This document shows positions 52,405-60,901 of a stretch of 64,000 bases of DNA, one piece after another. The translations under genes and the position numbers were made by a program. The notes under the pieces are model-generated. The model did no database searches, was not told where the DNA came from, and saw only the letters and a program-made list of their open reading frames with translations. Each line of letters begins with the position of its first letter. The first letter of the stretch is position 1. Origin of the DNA: Eubacteriales bacterium (lineage in GTDB: Bacteria; Bacillota; Clostridia; Saccharofermentanales; UBA5734); NCBI GenBank assembly GCA_028685755.1, contig JAQUDJ010000006.1, positions 19,959 to 83,958 of the forward strand. The letters are read 5' to 3'.

Positions 52405-53313
52405 TTAAACAATTGAATTAAATGGTTCCTTTTTGCGCCAGTTAAAAGAGCCCTCAGCAACCAAGATGGCTAGAAACACAATGGCCGATCCGATTATAGT
52501 CCTAACAGTGAGTTGCTCTTTTAGCAACCAGGTCGAAAGTAAGGCCCCAAAGACAGATTCTGTTGATAATATAATTGCAGCTCGGGTTTGATTGGTCCAT
52601 TGTTGACCGACACTTTGTAATAAAAAAGCTAAAGCGGTCGAAAGTACGCCGAGATAAATGGCCGCAACGAGCGATACAATCATCGGTTGACCACCTTTGA
52701 CGGTACCTATTTGCATGGACATGTCCGCCATCGCAATCGGGATTGAAAGAACGGCTGCTGTGGCAAGTTGGATCGTCGTCAGCGCAATTGCTTCAGCACC
52801 GCGTCTAATCAATTCACCGGTGTAGTAAATATGAAAGGCAAAGCCAACCGCACATAACAAAGTCAATAAATCGCCAACATTAATCGAACCGTCAAAATTG
52901 AAACTAATAAGACCAACCCCAGCAACAGCAAGGAATGCGCCAACGACACCGGTGCGATCAACCGGACGTCGATAGAGTATCAAGCCGATAAACGGTACGA
53001 TGATAACATTGACCGATGTTAAAAAGGCGTTTTTCGCGGGTGTGGTGTAAACAAGTCCCAAGGTCTGGGCAAAAAATGACACATATAAAATGATGCCCAA
53101 TGTAAGGCCTGAGCGGATCGTCAAACGCGTGGCTTGACGCAATTCGCGGCGAAAGATCACAGCCATGACGATCGCCCCGATGATAAATCGCAGCGATAAG
53201 ACGTAGGATGCTGTCAACGCACCTAAAGCTAAATCACTCGCAACAAAACCGCTCCCCCAAATAAGGGCAACGCTAACCAAAATGATTTCGCCTCGATATT
53301 TTGCCGGACTCAA
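52405..53313 (-). CDS. EamA-family (DMT) transporter
   Basis: A 302-residue membrane protein with ten hydrophobic spans and two EamA repeats. The first begins ILVSVALIWGSGFVASDLALG and the second IGDLLTLLCAVGFAFHIYY. The family exports amino acids or other metabolites; substrate unknown. The start appears to be a TTG whose TGA overlap (TTGA) coincides with the mltG-like stop codon, behind TAGGG. An upstream ATG 14 codons earlier lies inside the mltG-like gene and is less likely. Confidence 0.83.
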   Translation of the reverse strand: MSPAKYRGEIILVSVALIWGSGFVASDLALGALTASYVLSLRFIIGAIVMAVIFRRELRQATRLTIRSGLTLGIILYVSFFAQTLGLVYTTPAKNAFLTSVNVIIVPFIGLILYRRPVDRTGVVGAFLAVAGVGLISFNFDGSINVGDLLTLLCAVGFAFHIYYTGELIRRGAEAIALTTIQLATAAVLSIPIAMADMSMQIGTVKGGQPMIVSLVAAIYLGVLSTALAFLLQSVGQQWTNQTRAAIILSTESVFGALLSTWLLKEQLTVRTIIGSAIVFLAILVAEGSFNWRKKEPFNSIV

Positions 53314-54392
53314 GCTAACCCTACAGTAACAAGATTGGCCTGATGTTGTTCCCACGTCACGGCATAATAATAGTTTCCAGCTTCATCCGTGACAAAATAG
53401 CGATAATCCGTGGCAGCTGGATTAAGTGCAGCCTCGATCGCCAAACGACCAGGGTTTGTGATTGGGCCAGCAGGCAATGCTGCACATTTGTATGTATTAT
53501 AAAAACTATTGTAAGCATTGATTGTGGTTGAATCTGAAGATCGAATCAGCGGTTTAATATACCATTCGATGTAATTGATTGTTTTGTCGAGCTCAAGTCG
53601 CTGACCATCTTTTAGACGATTGTGCAACACCGATGAAACAGTGGCGCGAGTATCACCTGTGAAGGCCTCTTCTTCGATAAGTGAAGCGAGCGTCAGTACT
53701 TGATCCATCGTCATACCCGGATAGGGTGTATAGCTAGCCAATACAGCATTTGTATTACTCAAAAATTTAGCCCAGATATTAACTGGTTTTTCCCCGACAT
53801 GAAATATATAGGTGTCAGGAAATAAATAACCTTCTAACGTATAGCATCGATTCGCGGTGTTGCGAGATACTTCCGTGAAAGCATAATTCGGATAGTCGCC
53901 ATTGATAGCAGCTGAAAACGTGTGATAAAACGTTTGGACGCCCTTTTTTTCTAGTAGTTTACAAATATCAACTAAGGTATAACCTTCGGGGATTGTGACA
54001 GATACCGTTTTTGCGGCATTATAGGCAATTATTGCGGGGGCTGGTTCGTACCAGATAATCTGACCCTGTTCATTTAGGGTCCAATTTGTCAGCGAAAGTG
54101 CATTGGTTGGTTGGTCAGTCGTTATCGGTTCTGGACTTGCTTCAGATGAAGTCGAAAGGACAACTTCTGTTTCAAGCGTAGTAGCGACAGCAGTTTCAGC
54201 CGTACTAGGATCCGGTTGAGTTGCCAAACTGGCTCCAGTTTCGCTAACTGACACTGTGATCTTTGTATTCGCTGTCAATTGCGTGGCACTGTTCGCCTTG
54301 CTGTTACACGCAGATAACAGCGACACCGCCATCACGACCAACAGCAGGAGGCTTATGGGGCGGACTGATCTGAAAAATTGCTTAGGAGTCAT
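53310..54392 (-). CDS. mltG: MltG/YceG-like endolytic transglycosylase lipoprotein
   Basis: A 360-residue lipoprotein (lipobox LLSACNS at about residue 29) with a Thr/Ser-rich linker. The C-terminal YceG-like domain (about 130-350) has IPEGYTLVDICKLLEKKGV (LysM-like start), YTLEGYLFPDTYIF, and LTLASLIEEEAFTGDTRATVSSVLHNRL with the catalytic glutamate. NTYKCAALPAGPITNPGRLAIEAALNP closes the fold. MltG cleaves nascent glycan strands outside the membrane. Most MltG proteins have a membrane anchor rather than a lipobox. AAAGGA precedes the ATG. Confidence 0.87.
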   Translation of the reverse strand: MTPKQFFRSVRPISLLLLVVMAVSLLSACNSKANSATQLTANTKITVSVSETGASLATQPDPSTAETAVATTLETEVVLSTSSEASPEPITTDQPTNALSLTNWTLNEQGQIIWYEPAPAIIAYNAAKTVSVTIPEGYTLVDICKLLEKKGVQTFYHTFSAAINGDYPNYAFTEVSRNTANRCYTLEGYLFPDTYIFHVGEKPVNIWAKFLSNTNAVLASYTPYPGMTMDQVLTLASLIEEEAFTGDTRATVSSVLHNRLKDGQRLELDKTINYIEWYIKPLIRSSDSTTINAYNSFYNTYKCAALPAGPITNPGRLAIEAALNPAATDYRYFVTDEAGNYYYAVTWEQHQANLVTVGLA

Positions 54393-54476
54393 GTGTGTTT
54401 CCTTTTGTTTTATTAGAGCCCTCTTACTTTACCATTTTTCGCCAATTATTTCGTGTTCAACTGACTAGCACATTCT

Positions 54477-54516
54477 TGTCGATAAAATAATTCTATATCA
54501 AACGTCTGTCGATAAA
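54477..54516. repeat. Direct repeat TGTCGATAAA upstream of the first binding-protein gene
   Basis: TGTCGATAAA occurs at 54477-54486 and 54507-54516, exactly 30 bases apart (about three helical turns), in the gap between mltG and the sugar-binding protein gene. It is a candidate site for an activator or repressor. Confidence 0.4.
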
Positions 54517-54558
54517 CAGTTCAAGAAAGTAGTGTATGACGACAAATAAATGCGGTTC

Positions 54559-54598
54559 ACCTTGTGCTAGCCTGTCTAAGAACCCCGGAATTATCCGG
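54559..54598 (+). promoter_or_regulatory. Promoter box and 5' hairpin of binding-protein gene 1
   Basis: ACCTTGTGCTAGC (54559-54571) contains TGCTAGCCT, which can serve as an extended -10. CCGGA/TCCGG (54585-54598) forms a small hairpin 13 bases later, at the expected 5' end of the mRNA. The same arrangement precedes the second binding-protein gene, with AAATGCG the same distance upstream in both. Confidence 0.5.
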
Positions 54599-54619
54599 TC
54601 AACTCAAGAGGAGGAAAAC

Positions 54620-55786
54620 ATGAAACTTGCCAAAAATTCCGTTGCCATGATCCTGGTTCTGACCCTTATGGTTGCACTGTTCGCTATGGCGGGCTGCACA
54701 TCAACTGCTACTACTGCAGCCGCTGGTGAAACCACCGTTGCTGAAACCACCGCTGTAGCCGCTACTGGCCTCGACGTTGGCGTTGTTCTGCCGACCAAAG
54801 ACGAACCCCGCTGGGTCCAGGACGAAACCCGTTTTACCGCTGCTCTACAAGAAGCTGGCTTTACCTCTGAAGTTCTCTTTAGCCAAGGTAACTCCGCTAC
54901 CGAAAAATCAAACGTCGAAGCACTGATCACTAAGGGCGTTAAAGTCTTGATCATCTGCCCACAAGACGGCGATGCTGCTGCCGCTGCGGCTGATGCTGCT
55001 GCCGCCGCTGGCGTTAAGGTCATCTCCTATGACCGACTGATCACTTCTTCCGAAAATGTCAACTACTATGTCACCTTTGATTCCATCGCCGTTGGTGCGG
55101 CACAAGCCCAATACCTCGTCGACAAAGCAGCTGGCAAAACTGCCGCACCGCTTTACCTGTACGCTGGTGCTTCATCTGATAACAACGCTTTCTTATTCTT
55201 TGAAGGTGCTTGGAATGTTCTCCAACCGAAAATCGCTGATGGTACTTTTGTGATCAAGAATTCCGAAGAAGCGATCAAATATCAAGACAAAGCAACCCTT
55301 ACCCGTGATGAAATGGCTGCAATCATTGGTCAGATCACCACCAACTGGGATTTCAACGAAGCCAAAAACAAAGCTGAAGCTCACCTGACTGCTGCTAAAA
55401 CAGAAGATAAAGGCGACGTCTTTATTCTGGCACCGAACGATGGTACCGCCCGTTCCATCGCGGACACCTTCGCTTCTGATAAAGATGTCACCAGCTTTGT
55501 TGTTACCGGTCAGGATGCTGAAAAAGCTTCCGTCCAGTACATCATTGACGGCAAACAGAGCATGACTGTCTTCAAAGATGTCCGTAGCCTCGTCGATGAT
55601 TCCATCGCCATGGCTGTTTCCATCCTCAAGGGTGAAACACCAGAAACCACCGGTTCCTACAACAACAAAAAAGTTGACGTCGCTGCCAAGCAGACACAGG
55701 TCATCGTTGTTGACCAGGCAAACGTCAAATCAGCCCTTGTTGATTCCGGCTACTATGCTGCAACCGACTTCACGGGTCTGAAATAA
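54620..55786 (+). CDS. Sugar ABC transporter substrate-binding lipoprotein 1 (ChvE/XylF type)
   Basis: A 388-residue lipoprotein with lipobox FAMAGC at about residue 23. A short Thr/Ala-rich linker precedes a type I periplasmic-binding fold (LDVGVVLPTKDEPRWVQDETRF; VKVLIICPQDGDAAAAAADAA; VISYDRLITSSENVNYYVTFDS). DRLI and the segment GDVFILAPNDGTARSIADTF are typical of ChvE-like receptors for xylose, glucose or arabinose. GAGGAGG lies before the ATG. A terminator follows, so it can be made alone at high level. It is nearly identical to the following gene; the linker is the main difference. Confidence 0.93.
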   Translation: MKLAKNSVAMILVLTLMVALFAMAGCTSTATTAAAGETTVAETTAVAATGLDVGVVLPTKDEPRWVQDETRFTAALQEAGFTSEVLFSQGNSATEKSNVEALITKGVKVLIICPQDGDAAAAAADAAAAAGVKVISYDRLITSSENVNYYVTFDSIAVGAAQAQYLVDKAAGKTAAPLYLYAGASSDNNAFLFFEGAWNVLQPKIADGTFVIKNSEEAIKYQDKATLTRDEMAAIIGQITTNWDFNEAKNKAEAHLTAAKTEDKGDVFILAPNDGTARSIADTFASDKDVTSFVVTGQDAEKASVQYIIDGKQSMTVFKDVRSLVDDSIAMAVSILKGETPETTGSYNNKKVDVAAKQTQVIVVDQANVKSALVDSGYYAATDFTGLK

Positions 55787-55816
55787 TTCTCATCCTCATT
55801 CAATAGTTTGCAACAG

Positions 55817-55850
55817 TAAAAGGTGGTCGTCGCAAGATGGCCACCTTTTA
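55817..55850 (+). terminator. Terminator after binding-protein gene 1
   Basis: TAAAAGGTGG and CCACCTTTTA pair perfectly over 10 bp around 14 bases, with T-richness in the 3' arm and TATATTT after it. It would separate gene 1 from gene 2. Confidence 0.75.
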
Positions 55851-55946
55851 TATTTAGCAAAATTTTGTCGCAAAAAAATCCTGCCAACTGATGATTTCTA
55901 CACATAATTAAAAATACTTAAGATATATGACAAGCAAATGCGAATA

Positions 55947-55992
55947 ACCCTATGTTAGCCTTATCTTGTAAGGTTAAAGGAAATCCTTTAAC
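55947..55992 (+). promoter_or_regulatory. Promoter box and 5' hairpin of binding-protein gene 2
   Basis: ACCCTATGTTAGC (55947-55959) with TGTTAGCCT as extended -10 is followed 13 bases later by the perfect hairpin GTTAAAGG/CCTTTAAC (loop AAAT, 55973-55992). Layout and spacing match those in front of gene 1. Confidence 0.5.
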
Positions 55993-56016
55993 TACTTTTT
56001 CGAGGAGGAAAAACGA

Positions 56017-57126
56017 ATGAAAATTGCCAAGAAATCAGTTGCATTGATCCTGGTTCTGACACTGATCTTCGCCCTGTTCGCCATCTCGGGTTGTGCCGCA
56101 AAGGAGAAACTCGACGTTGGCATCGTTCTACCAACAAAAGACGAACCCCGCTGGGTTCAGGATGAAGGCCGATTCACAGCTGCTCTCAAAGAAGCTGGTT
56201 TTACCTCAGAAGTTCTTTTTAGCCAAGGCTCTTCCGCTACCGAAAAAACCAACGTCGAATCGTTGATTTCCAAAGGCGTAAAAGTCTTGATCATTTGCCC
56301 GCAGGATGGCGACGCGGCTGCTGCCGCTGCTGATGCTGCTGCTAAAGCGGGAGTCAAAGTCATCTCCTATGATCGTTTAATCACATCCTCTGAAAACGTC
56401 AACTACTATGTCACTTTCGACTCCATCGCTGTTGGTGCGGCACAAGCTCAATACCTCGTCGACAAGGCAGCTGGCAAAACCGCCGCGCCACTTTTCCTCT
56501 ATGCAGGTGCATCCTCCGATAACAACGCTTTCTTATTCTTCGAAGGCGCTTGGAATGTACTCCAACCTAAAATTGCCGATGGCACATTTGTGATCAAAAA
56601 CTCTTCTGAAGCCATTGCACTCCAAGACAAAGCAACCTTGACCCGTGACGAAATGGCCAAAATCATTGGTCAAATCACCACTAACTGGGATTTCAATGAA
56701 GCCAAGAATAAGGCTGAAGCCCATTTGACTGCTGCCCCAGCCACAGACAAAGGTGATGTCTTCATTCTGGCGCCAAATGATGGTACCGCACGTTCGATCG
56801 CTGATACCTTTGCTGCTGATAAAGATGTGACTAGTTTTGTAGTCACCGGTCAGGATGCTGAAAAAGCTTCTGTCCAGTACATCATTGATGGCAAACAAAG
56901 CATGACTGTCTTTAAAGATGTCCGCAGTCTCGTCGATGACTCCATCAAAATGGCCGTTTCTATCCTGAAGGGTGAAACTCCGGAAACAACAGGCTCCTAC
57001 AACAACAAGAAAGTAGACGTTGCTGCCAAGCAAACTCAGGTCATCGTCGTTGACCAAGCCAATGTCAAAGCAGCCCTCATCGATTCCGGCTATTATGCCG
57101 CTACCGACTTCACCGGTTTGAACTAA
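56017..57126 (+). CDS. Sugar ABC transporter substrate-binding lipoprotein 2 (ChvE/XylF type)
   Basis: A 369-residue paralogue of the preceding gene. The lipobox is FAISGC, and the mature part starts almost directly with KEKLDVGIVLPTKDEPRW, without the Thr/Ala linker. The binding domain is nearly the same throughout, including DRLI, FILAPNDGTARSIADTF and the C-terminal SGYYAATDFTGL. The two genes use different codons in many places, so the duplication is not brand-new, yet the protein has stayed constant. GAGGAGG precedes the ATG. It is followed by the transporter ATPase and permease. Confidence 0.93.
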   Translation: MKIAKKSVALILVLTLIFALFAISGCAAKEKLDVGIVLPTKDEPRWVQDEGRFTAALKEAGFTSEVLFSQGSSATEKTNVESLISKGVKVLIICPQDGDAAAAAADAAAKAGVKVISYDRLITSSENVNYYVTFDSIAVGAAQAQYLVDKAAGKTAAPLFLYAGASSDNNAFLFFEGAWNVLQPKIADGTFVIKNSSEAIALQDKATLTRDEMAKIIGQITTNWDFNEAKNKAEAHLTAAPATDKGDVFILAPNDGTARSIADTFAADKDVTSFVVTGQDAEKASVQYIIDGKQSMTVFKDVRSLVDDSIKMAVSILKGETPETTGSYNNKKVDVAAKQTQVIVVDQANVKAALIDSGYYAATDFTGLN

Positions 57127-57147
57127 AATTAGTTATAATTATTAAGT

Positions 57148-57192
57148 ACCTTATGCTAGCGGGTCGCGGTAGCCGCAAGGTTACCGCGATCC
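57148..57192 (+). promoter_or_regulatory. Third copy of the box-hairpin unit, before the ATPase gene
   Basis: ACCTTATGCTAGC (57148-57160) is followed directly by an 11-bp hairpin, GGGTCGCGGTA/TACCGCGATCC (57161-57192), without a T-run. The -10-like part reads TGCTAGCGG, weaker than in the first two copies, so it may be a processing or stabilising element rather than a promoter. Confidence 0.45.
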
Positions 57193-57223
57193 TACCATGT
57201 CAATAGAAACATGAAGGGATGTG

Positions 57224-58762
57224 TTGAAAGAAGTGTCACATACAACGGACTACATTCTGGAAATGCGCAACATCACCAAGGAATTCCCCGGCGTAAAAGC
57301 ATTAAGCAACGTCAACTTCAGCGTCAAGCGCGGTGAGATCCATTGCCTCGTCGGTGAAAATGGTGCAGGGAAGTCAACCCTGATGAAAGTCCTCTCCGGC
57401 GTTTATCCGCAAGGTGATTACAGCGGCGACATCGTTCTGAACGGACAAGTTCAAAGCTATCGCGGGATCGCCGATTCCGAAAAAGCTGGGATTGCGATCA
57501 TTTACCAAGAACTCGCCCTCGTACCGGATATGACGGTCTACGAGAACATCTACCTCGGCCATGAAATTAAAAAAGGTCGCACTGTTGATTGGAACGAAAC
57601 CATTGTTCAAGCCACAAAAATGCTTGACAAGGTTAAGCTCAAAGTCAATCCAGAAATTAAAGTCAAAGATCTTGGCGTAGGCAAACAGCAGTTGATCGAA
57701 ATCGCCAAGGCATTTAGTAAAAATGTCAATCTCTTGATCCTCGATGAACCAACAGCCGCTTTGAATGAAGACGACTCAGCCAATTTGTTAATGCTGCTGA
57801 AAGAACTTCGCAACGAAGGCATTACCTCGATTATGATCTCCCACAAGCTCAAGGAAGTCATTGCGATCGCTGATACAGTTACTGTTTTGCGCGATGGTCA
57901 AACAATCTGCTCCTTAGACGCTGCTAAAGGTGAAGTCTCTGAGCCTGTTTTGATCAAAAACATGGTCGGTCGGGCCATTGATGACATTTATCCCAAGCGT
58001 CCCAAAAAGCCACTTGGCGAAAAAGTGCTTGAGCTTGAAAATTGGAATGCTTTTGATCCTACTGTCGGTCGGACAATCATCAAGGATGTCAATTTCAACG
58101 TCCGGCGCGGTGAAGTCATAGGCCTGTCAGGTTTAATGGGGGCCGGGCGCACTGAGTTGGCGCTTTCGATTTTTGGTAATCCTCGTGACTATAAGATCAC
58201 CGGTGATCTCAAGATCAACGGCGAGAAAATCGCCCTCAAGACCACCGGTCAGGCGATCAAAAACGGGATTGCATATGTAACGGAGGATCGCAAGGGCGAT
58301 GGCTTGATCTTGATTGACGATATCAAGCAAAACATCACCTTGGCCAATCTAAAATCGCTGGCTAAAAATGGCGTCATTGATGAAAACGAAGAAATCAAGA
58401 TCGCTAATCAATACAAAGAATCGATGACCATCAAAGCCCCGAGTATCGAAATGAAAACTGGCAAACTATCAGGCGGCAACCAACAAAAGGTTTCCTTGAG
58501 TAAATGGCTCTTCACCAAGCCAAACATCCTGATACTTGACGAGCCGACCCGCGGCATCGACGTTGGTGCCAAATTTGAAATCTATACCATTATCAACGAG
58601 CTGATCGAAAAGGGACTGAGTATCATCATGATCTCGTCTGAATTGCCGGAAATTCTCGGCATGAGTGATCGCATCTACGTTGTGGCAGAAGGCCGAATTA
58701 CCGGTGAGCTGCCGATAGAAGAAGCAACTCAGGACATCATCATGGCTATGGCGACTGTCTGA
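57224..58762 (+). CDS. gguA: Sugar ABC transporter ATP-binding protein (GguA/XylG type)
   Basis: A 512-residue protein with two ATPase domains, as in RbsA/XylG/GguA. The first has Walker A GENGAGKST, signature-like LGVGKQQLIEIAKAF and Walker B LLILDEPTAAL. The second has LSGLMGAGRTELALSIFG in place of a strict Walker A, LSGGNQQKVSLSKWL and LILDEPTRGID. It energises uptake of the sugar captured by the two binding proteins. No ATG is available near YILEMRNITKEFPG. The TTG at 57224 has AAGGGA at proper spacing; GTG at 57221 or 57233 are alternatives. Confidence 0.93.
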   Translation: MKEVSHTTDYILEMRNITKEFPGVKALSNVNFSVKRGEIHCLVGENGAGKSTLMKVLSGVYPQGDYSGDIVLNGQVQSYRGIADSEKAGIAIIYQELALVPDMTVYENIYLGHEIKKGRTVDWNETIVQATKMLDKVKLKVNPEIKVKDLGVGKQQLIEIAKAFSKNVNLLILDEPTAALNEDDSANLLMLLKELRNEGITSIMISHKLKEVIAIADTVTVLRDGQTICSLDAAKGEVSEPVLIKNMVGRAIDDIYPKRPKKPLGEKVLELENWNAFDPTVGRTIIKDVNFNVRRGEVIGLSGLMGAGRTELALSIFGNPRDYKITGDLKINGEKIALKTTGQAIKNGIAYVTEDRKGDGLILIDDIKQNITLANLKSLAKNGVIDENEEIKIANQYKESMTIKAPSIEMKTGKLSGGNQQKVSLSKWLFTKPNILILDEPTRGIDVGAKFEIYTIINELIEKGLSIIMISSELPEILGMSDRIYVVAEGRITGELPIEEATQDIIMAMATV

Positions 58763-58771
58763 ACAACTCGG

Positions 58772-58794
58772 CTTGATCTTTGTAACGAATCAAG
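58772..58794 (+). promoter_or_regulatory. Hairpin between ATPase and permease genes
   Basis: CTTGAT and ATCAAG pair around 11 bases in the 62-base gap. There is no T-run, so it is more likely an mRNA-stability or translation element than a terminator. Confidence 0.35.
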
Positions 58795-58824
58795 ACCAAC
58801 GCACACCGAAGGGGGAATTTTCAA

Positions 58825-60000
58825 ATGGGTTTTGTCACTGAACTAAAAGATCTTTTAAAGAAAAACATCCGTGAATACGGCATGTACATTGCCTTAATCG
58901 TGATCATGGCTATATTCTCAGTTCTTACAGATGGCACATTTATCTCAGCTCGTAATATCAGCAAGTTGATCGACGCAACCGGTTATATCGCCGTATTGGC
59001 AGTCGGTATGACGCTCGTCATTGTCATCCGCCACATTGACTTGTCTGTAGGCTTTGTTGCAGGATTTCTCGGCGCAGTAGCCGCAATTCTGCTCACATCG
59101 GCCCACTTGCCCGTCATTGTCACCATCCCGATTATCCTCGCTCTGGGCGTTGTCATCGGTTTATTTAATGGTTTTCTCGTCGCCAAACTCCAAATCCCGG
59201 CATTCGTAGCATCCCTTGCTGGGATGCTGATTTTCCGCGGCGGGCTTCTGCAGGCAACCCAAAAATCCGGGACAATCATCATTCCAAATGCGAGTTTCAA
59301 TGCGATTGGTAATGGTTACATCCCTGACATCGCCGTTATCCCGGGCTTCCATCTCGTGACGTTACTCCTTGGCGCTTTGACCATTGTGGCAATGTTCATT
59401 AGTGAAAGCAAAAGCCGTCGCAACAAACTTAAATACAATTTTGAAGTTGTTTCAGCTAAAATTTTCACAGCAAAACTAATCTTTATGTCCTTAATTATTG
59501 CTTATATTGCCTTTATTCTCTCACAATTCAACGGCTTGTCATGGACCACCGTCGTTGTCATCGTTGTCACAGCAATCTATCATTTCATGACCACCCGCAC
59601 CGTGCTTGGCCGCCATATTTATGCCGTCGGCGGTAATCCTGAAGCAGCTAAGCTCTCTGGTATCAGTGTCAAAAATATTACTTTCTTTGTTTTTGGTTCC
59701 ATGAGCATGCTAGCAGCTCTGTCAGGTATTCTTTACACGTCACGTCTCCAATCTGCAACGACGACTGCTGGTGTCTTGTTTGAACTTGATGCTATCGCTG
59801 CTGCCTATGTTGGCGGTGTCTCGGCAGCAGGTGGTGTTGGTAAAGTTACAGGTTCAATTATCGGGGCGCTCGTTATGGCTTCCTTAACAAGTGGTATGAA
59901 CTTGATGGGTGTCGACATTTCGTGGCAATACATTATCCGCGGTATTGTTTTGATCCTCGCCGTCGTCTTTGACGTCATGACTCGTAACAAAAAAGGCTGA
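58825..60000 (+). CDS. gguB: Sugar ABC transporter permease (GguB/XylH type)
   Basis: A 391-residue inner-membrane permease of the BPD_transp_2 family with about ten spans. Family segments are TGYIAVLAVGMTLVIVIRHIDLSVGFVAGFLGAVAA, NGFLVAKLQIPAFVASLAGMLIFRGGL, GRHIYAVGGNPEAAKLSGISVK and ELDAIAAAYVGGVSAAGGVGKVTGSIIGALVM. The charged insertion ESKSRRNKLKYNFEVVS near residue 195 is common in the GguB group. AAGGGGGA precedes the ATG; an intrinsic terminator follows. Confidence 0.93.
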   Translation: MGFVTELKDLLKKNIREYGMYIALIVIMAIFSVLTDGTFISARNISKLIDATGYIAVLAVGMTLVIVIRHIDLSVGFVAGFLGAVAAILLTSAHLPVIVTIPIILALGVVIGLFNGFLVAKLQIPAFVASLAGMLIFRGGLLQATQKSGTIIIPNASFNAIGNGYIPDIAVIPGFHLVTLLLGALTIVAMFISESKSRRNKLKYNFEVVSAKIFTAKLIFMSLIIAYIAFILSQFNGLSWTTVVVIVVTAIYHFMTTRTVLGRHIYAVGGNPEAAKLSGISVKNITFFVFGSMSMLAALSGILYTSRLQSATTTAGVLFELDAIAAAYVGGVSAAGGVGKVTGSIIGALVMASLTSGMNLMGVDISWQYIIRGIVLILAVVFDVMTRNKKG

Positions 60001-60025
60001 TTGAAACAGCCACGCTTGCTTGATC

Positions 60026-60064
60026 AAAAGCCCTGTCGTTGTGAAAACACGGCAGGGCTTTTGT
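60026..60064 (+). terminator. Terminator of the sugar ABC operon
   Basis: AAAAGCCCTGTCG and CGGCAGGGCTTTT form a 13-bp stem (one G-U) around TTGTGAAAACA, ending in a T-run. Confidence 0.85.
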
Positions 60065-60094
60065 CTAGTGTATTGATGCTAAAATTCGTTGAAT

Positions 60095-60206
60095 TGTGAT
60101 TGACCCTGATTGTCATTTATTTATTCCTAAAAAAACAACTGTCATTATTAACTTTAAATTGTCACTATCAATCACATCCGATCATCATTGCATAAAACAA
60201 TGTCAT
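60095..60206. promoter_or_regulatory. Repeat-bearing gap upstream of the hemerythrin-like gene
   Basis: TGTGATTGA (60095-60103) and TCAATCACA (60168-60176) are an exact 9-bp inverted pair. TGTCAT or TGTCAC occurs four times (60111, 60140, 60160, 60201). The region is AT-rich and carries no gene. It may be an operator region for the downstream gene; no convincing promoter can be assigned. Confidence 0.3.
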
Positions 60207-60297
60207 ACAGACGTCTGAAGTTTAGGCAAAAAGCGGATTGTCGGCGGCTCATCTAATGCGTACGATGAACGTGAGCCTAGTGCTCGGGAGGTCCTTT

Positions 60298-60780
60298 ATG
60301 AAATCAACTGAATATGAATCCACTTTGGATTTGGTCTTAAAGATTAAATCTGTTCACTATAAATTAATTGCTCATGAGCTACCACTAATTGACCAGTTGA
60401 CAACTTTGATGATCCGATCCGCCAAACCCGACCAGGTTGAACTTTTTGTCATCCGGAACTTGTTTGAAAAGCTCCTCAACTTATTGCCTGCTCATTTGAA
60501 TCGTGAAGCGCATGTCGTCTACCCCGTGCTATTACGCCAAGAAGAAAACCGTGTTTCCTTAGGACGTGCTGTTGAAGAAGTCGCTGACATGAAAGATGAG
60601 CATGACCTGATTCTTGATCTTTTTGGTCAATTACGACAGATCACCAATCATTATCGCTTTGAACGTGGCGCCCACGATAACATTCGTTTGGCATATGAGA
60701 AATTAGCTGCGATCGATCGGGCAGCTACGGATTTGATCCGCCTCGAAACAGACCACGCGTTCGCGGCCTTTTCAGCCTAA
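60298..60780 (+). CDS. Hemerythrin-like protein
   Basis: A 160-residue helical protein. Histidines and acids are spaced as in hemerythrin or YtfE/ScdA C-terminal domains: VHYKLIAHELPLI (about 18), LPAHLNREAHVVYPVLL (about 70), MKDEHDLILDLF (about 100) and ETDHAFAAF near the end. A di-iron site for oxygen, nitric oxide or peroxide is expected by analogy. The protein is short at the C-terminus relative to YtfE and lacks the N-terminal domain. The ATG at 60298 has GGGAGG upstream; the 20-codon longer frame is not favoured. Confidence 0.72.
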   Translation: MKSTEYESTLDLVLKIKSVHYKLIAHELPLIDQLTTLMIRSAKPDQVELFVIRNLFEKLLNLLPAHLNREAHVVYPVLLRQEENRVSLGRAVEEVADMKDEHDLILDLFGQLRQITNHYRFERGAHDNIRLAYEKLAAIDRAATDLIRLETDHAFAAFSA

Positions 60781-60864
60781 AGCCGCGCTTATCAAATACA
60801 TTTCGTTATCAGTCAAATGCTGACTTAGTAACTCCAGCTACTTCGTCTCATCTTGTTCCTGCGC

Positions 60865-60870
60865 TATACT
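60865..60870 (+). promoter_or_regulatory. -10 element of the aspA-hydF transcript
   Basis: TATACT lies 31 bases before the aspA ATG; the -35 region (TTCGTC at 17 bases) is poor. Confidence 0.35.
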
Positions 60871-60901
60871 AGGTAGGATTAAGCAAGATGGAGCGTCTGG
60901 T

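Noticed and set aside
54604-55023. Minus-strand Ala/Ser/Val-rich frame opposite binding-protein gene 1
   Set aside because: The same frame appears opposite the paralogue at 56157, as expected for a shadow of a conserved coding sequence, and has no start signal.
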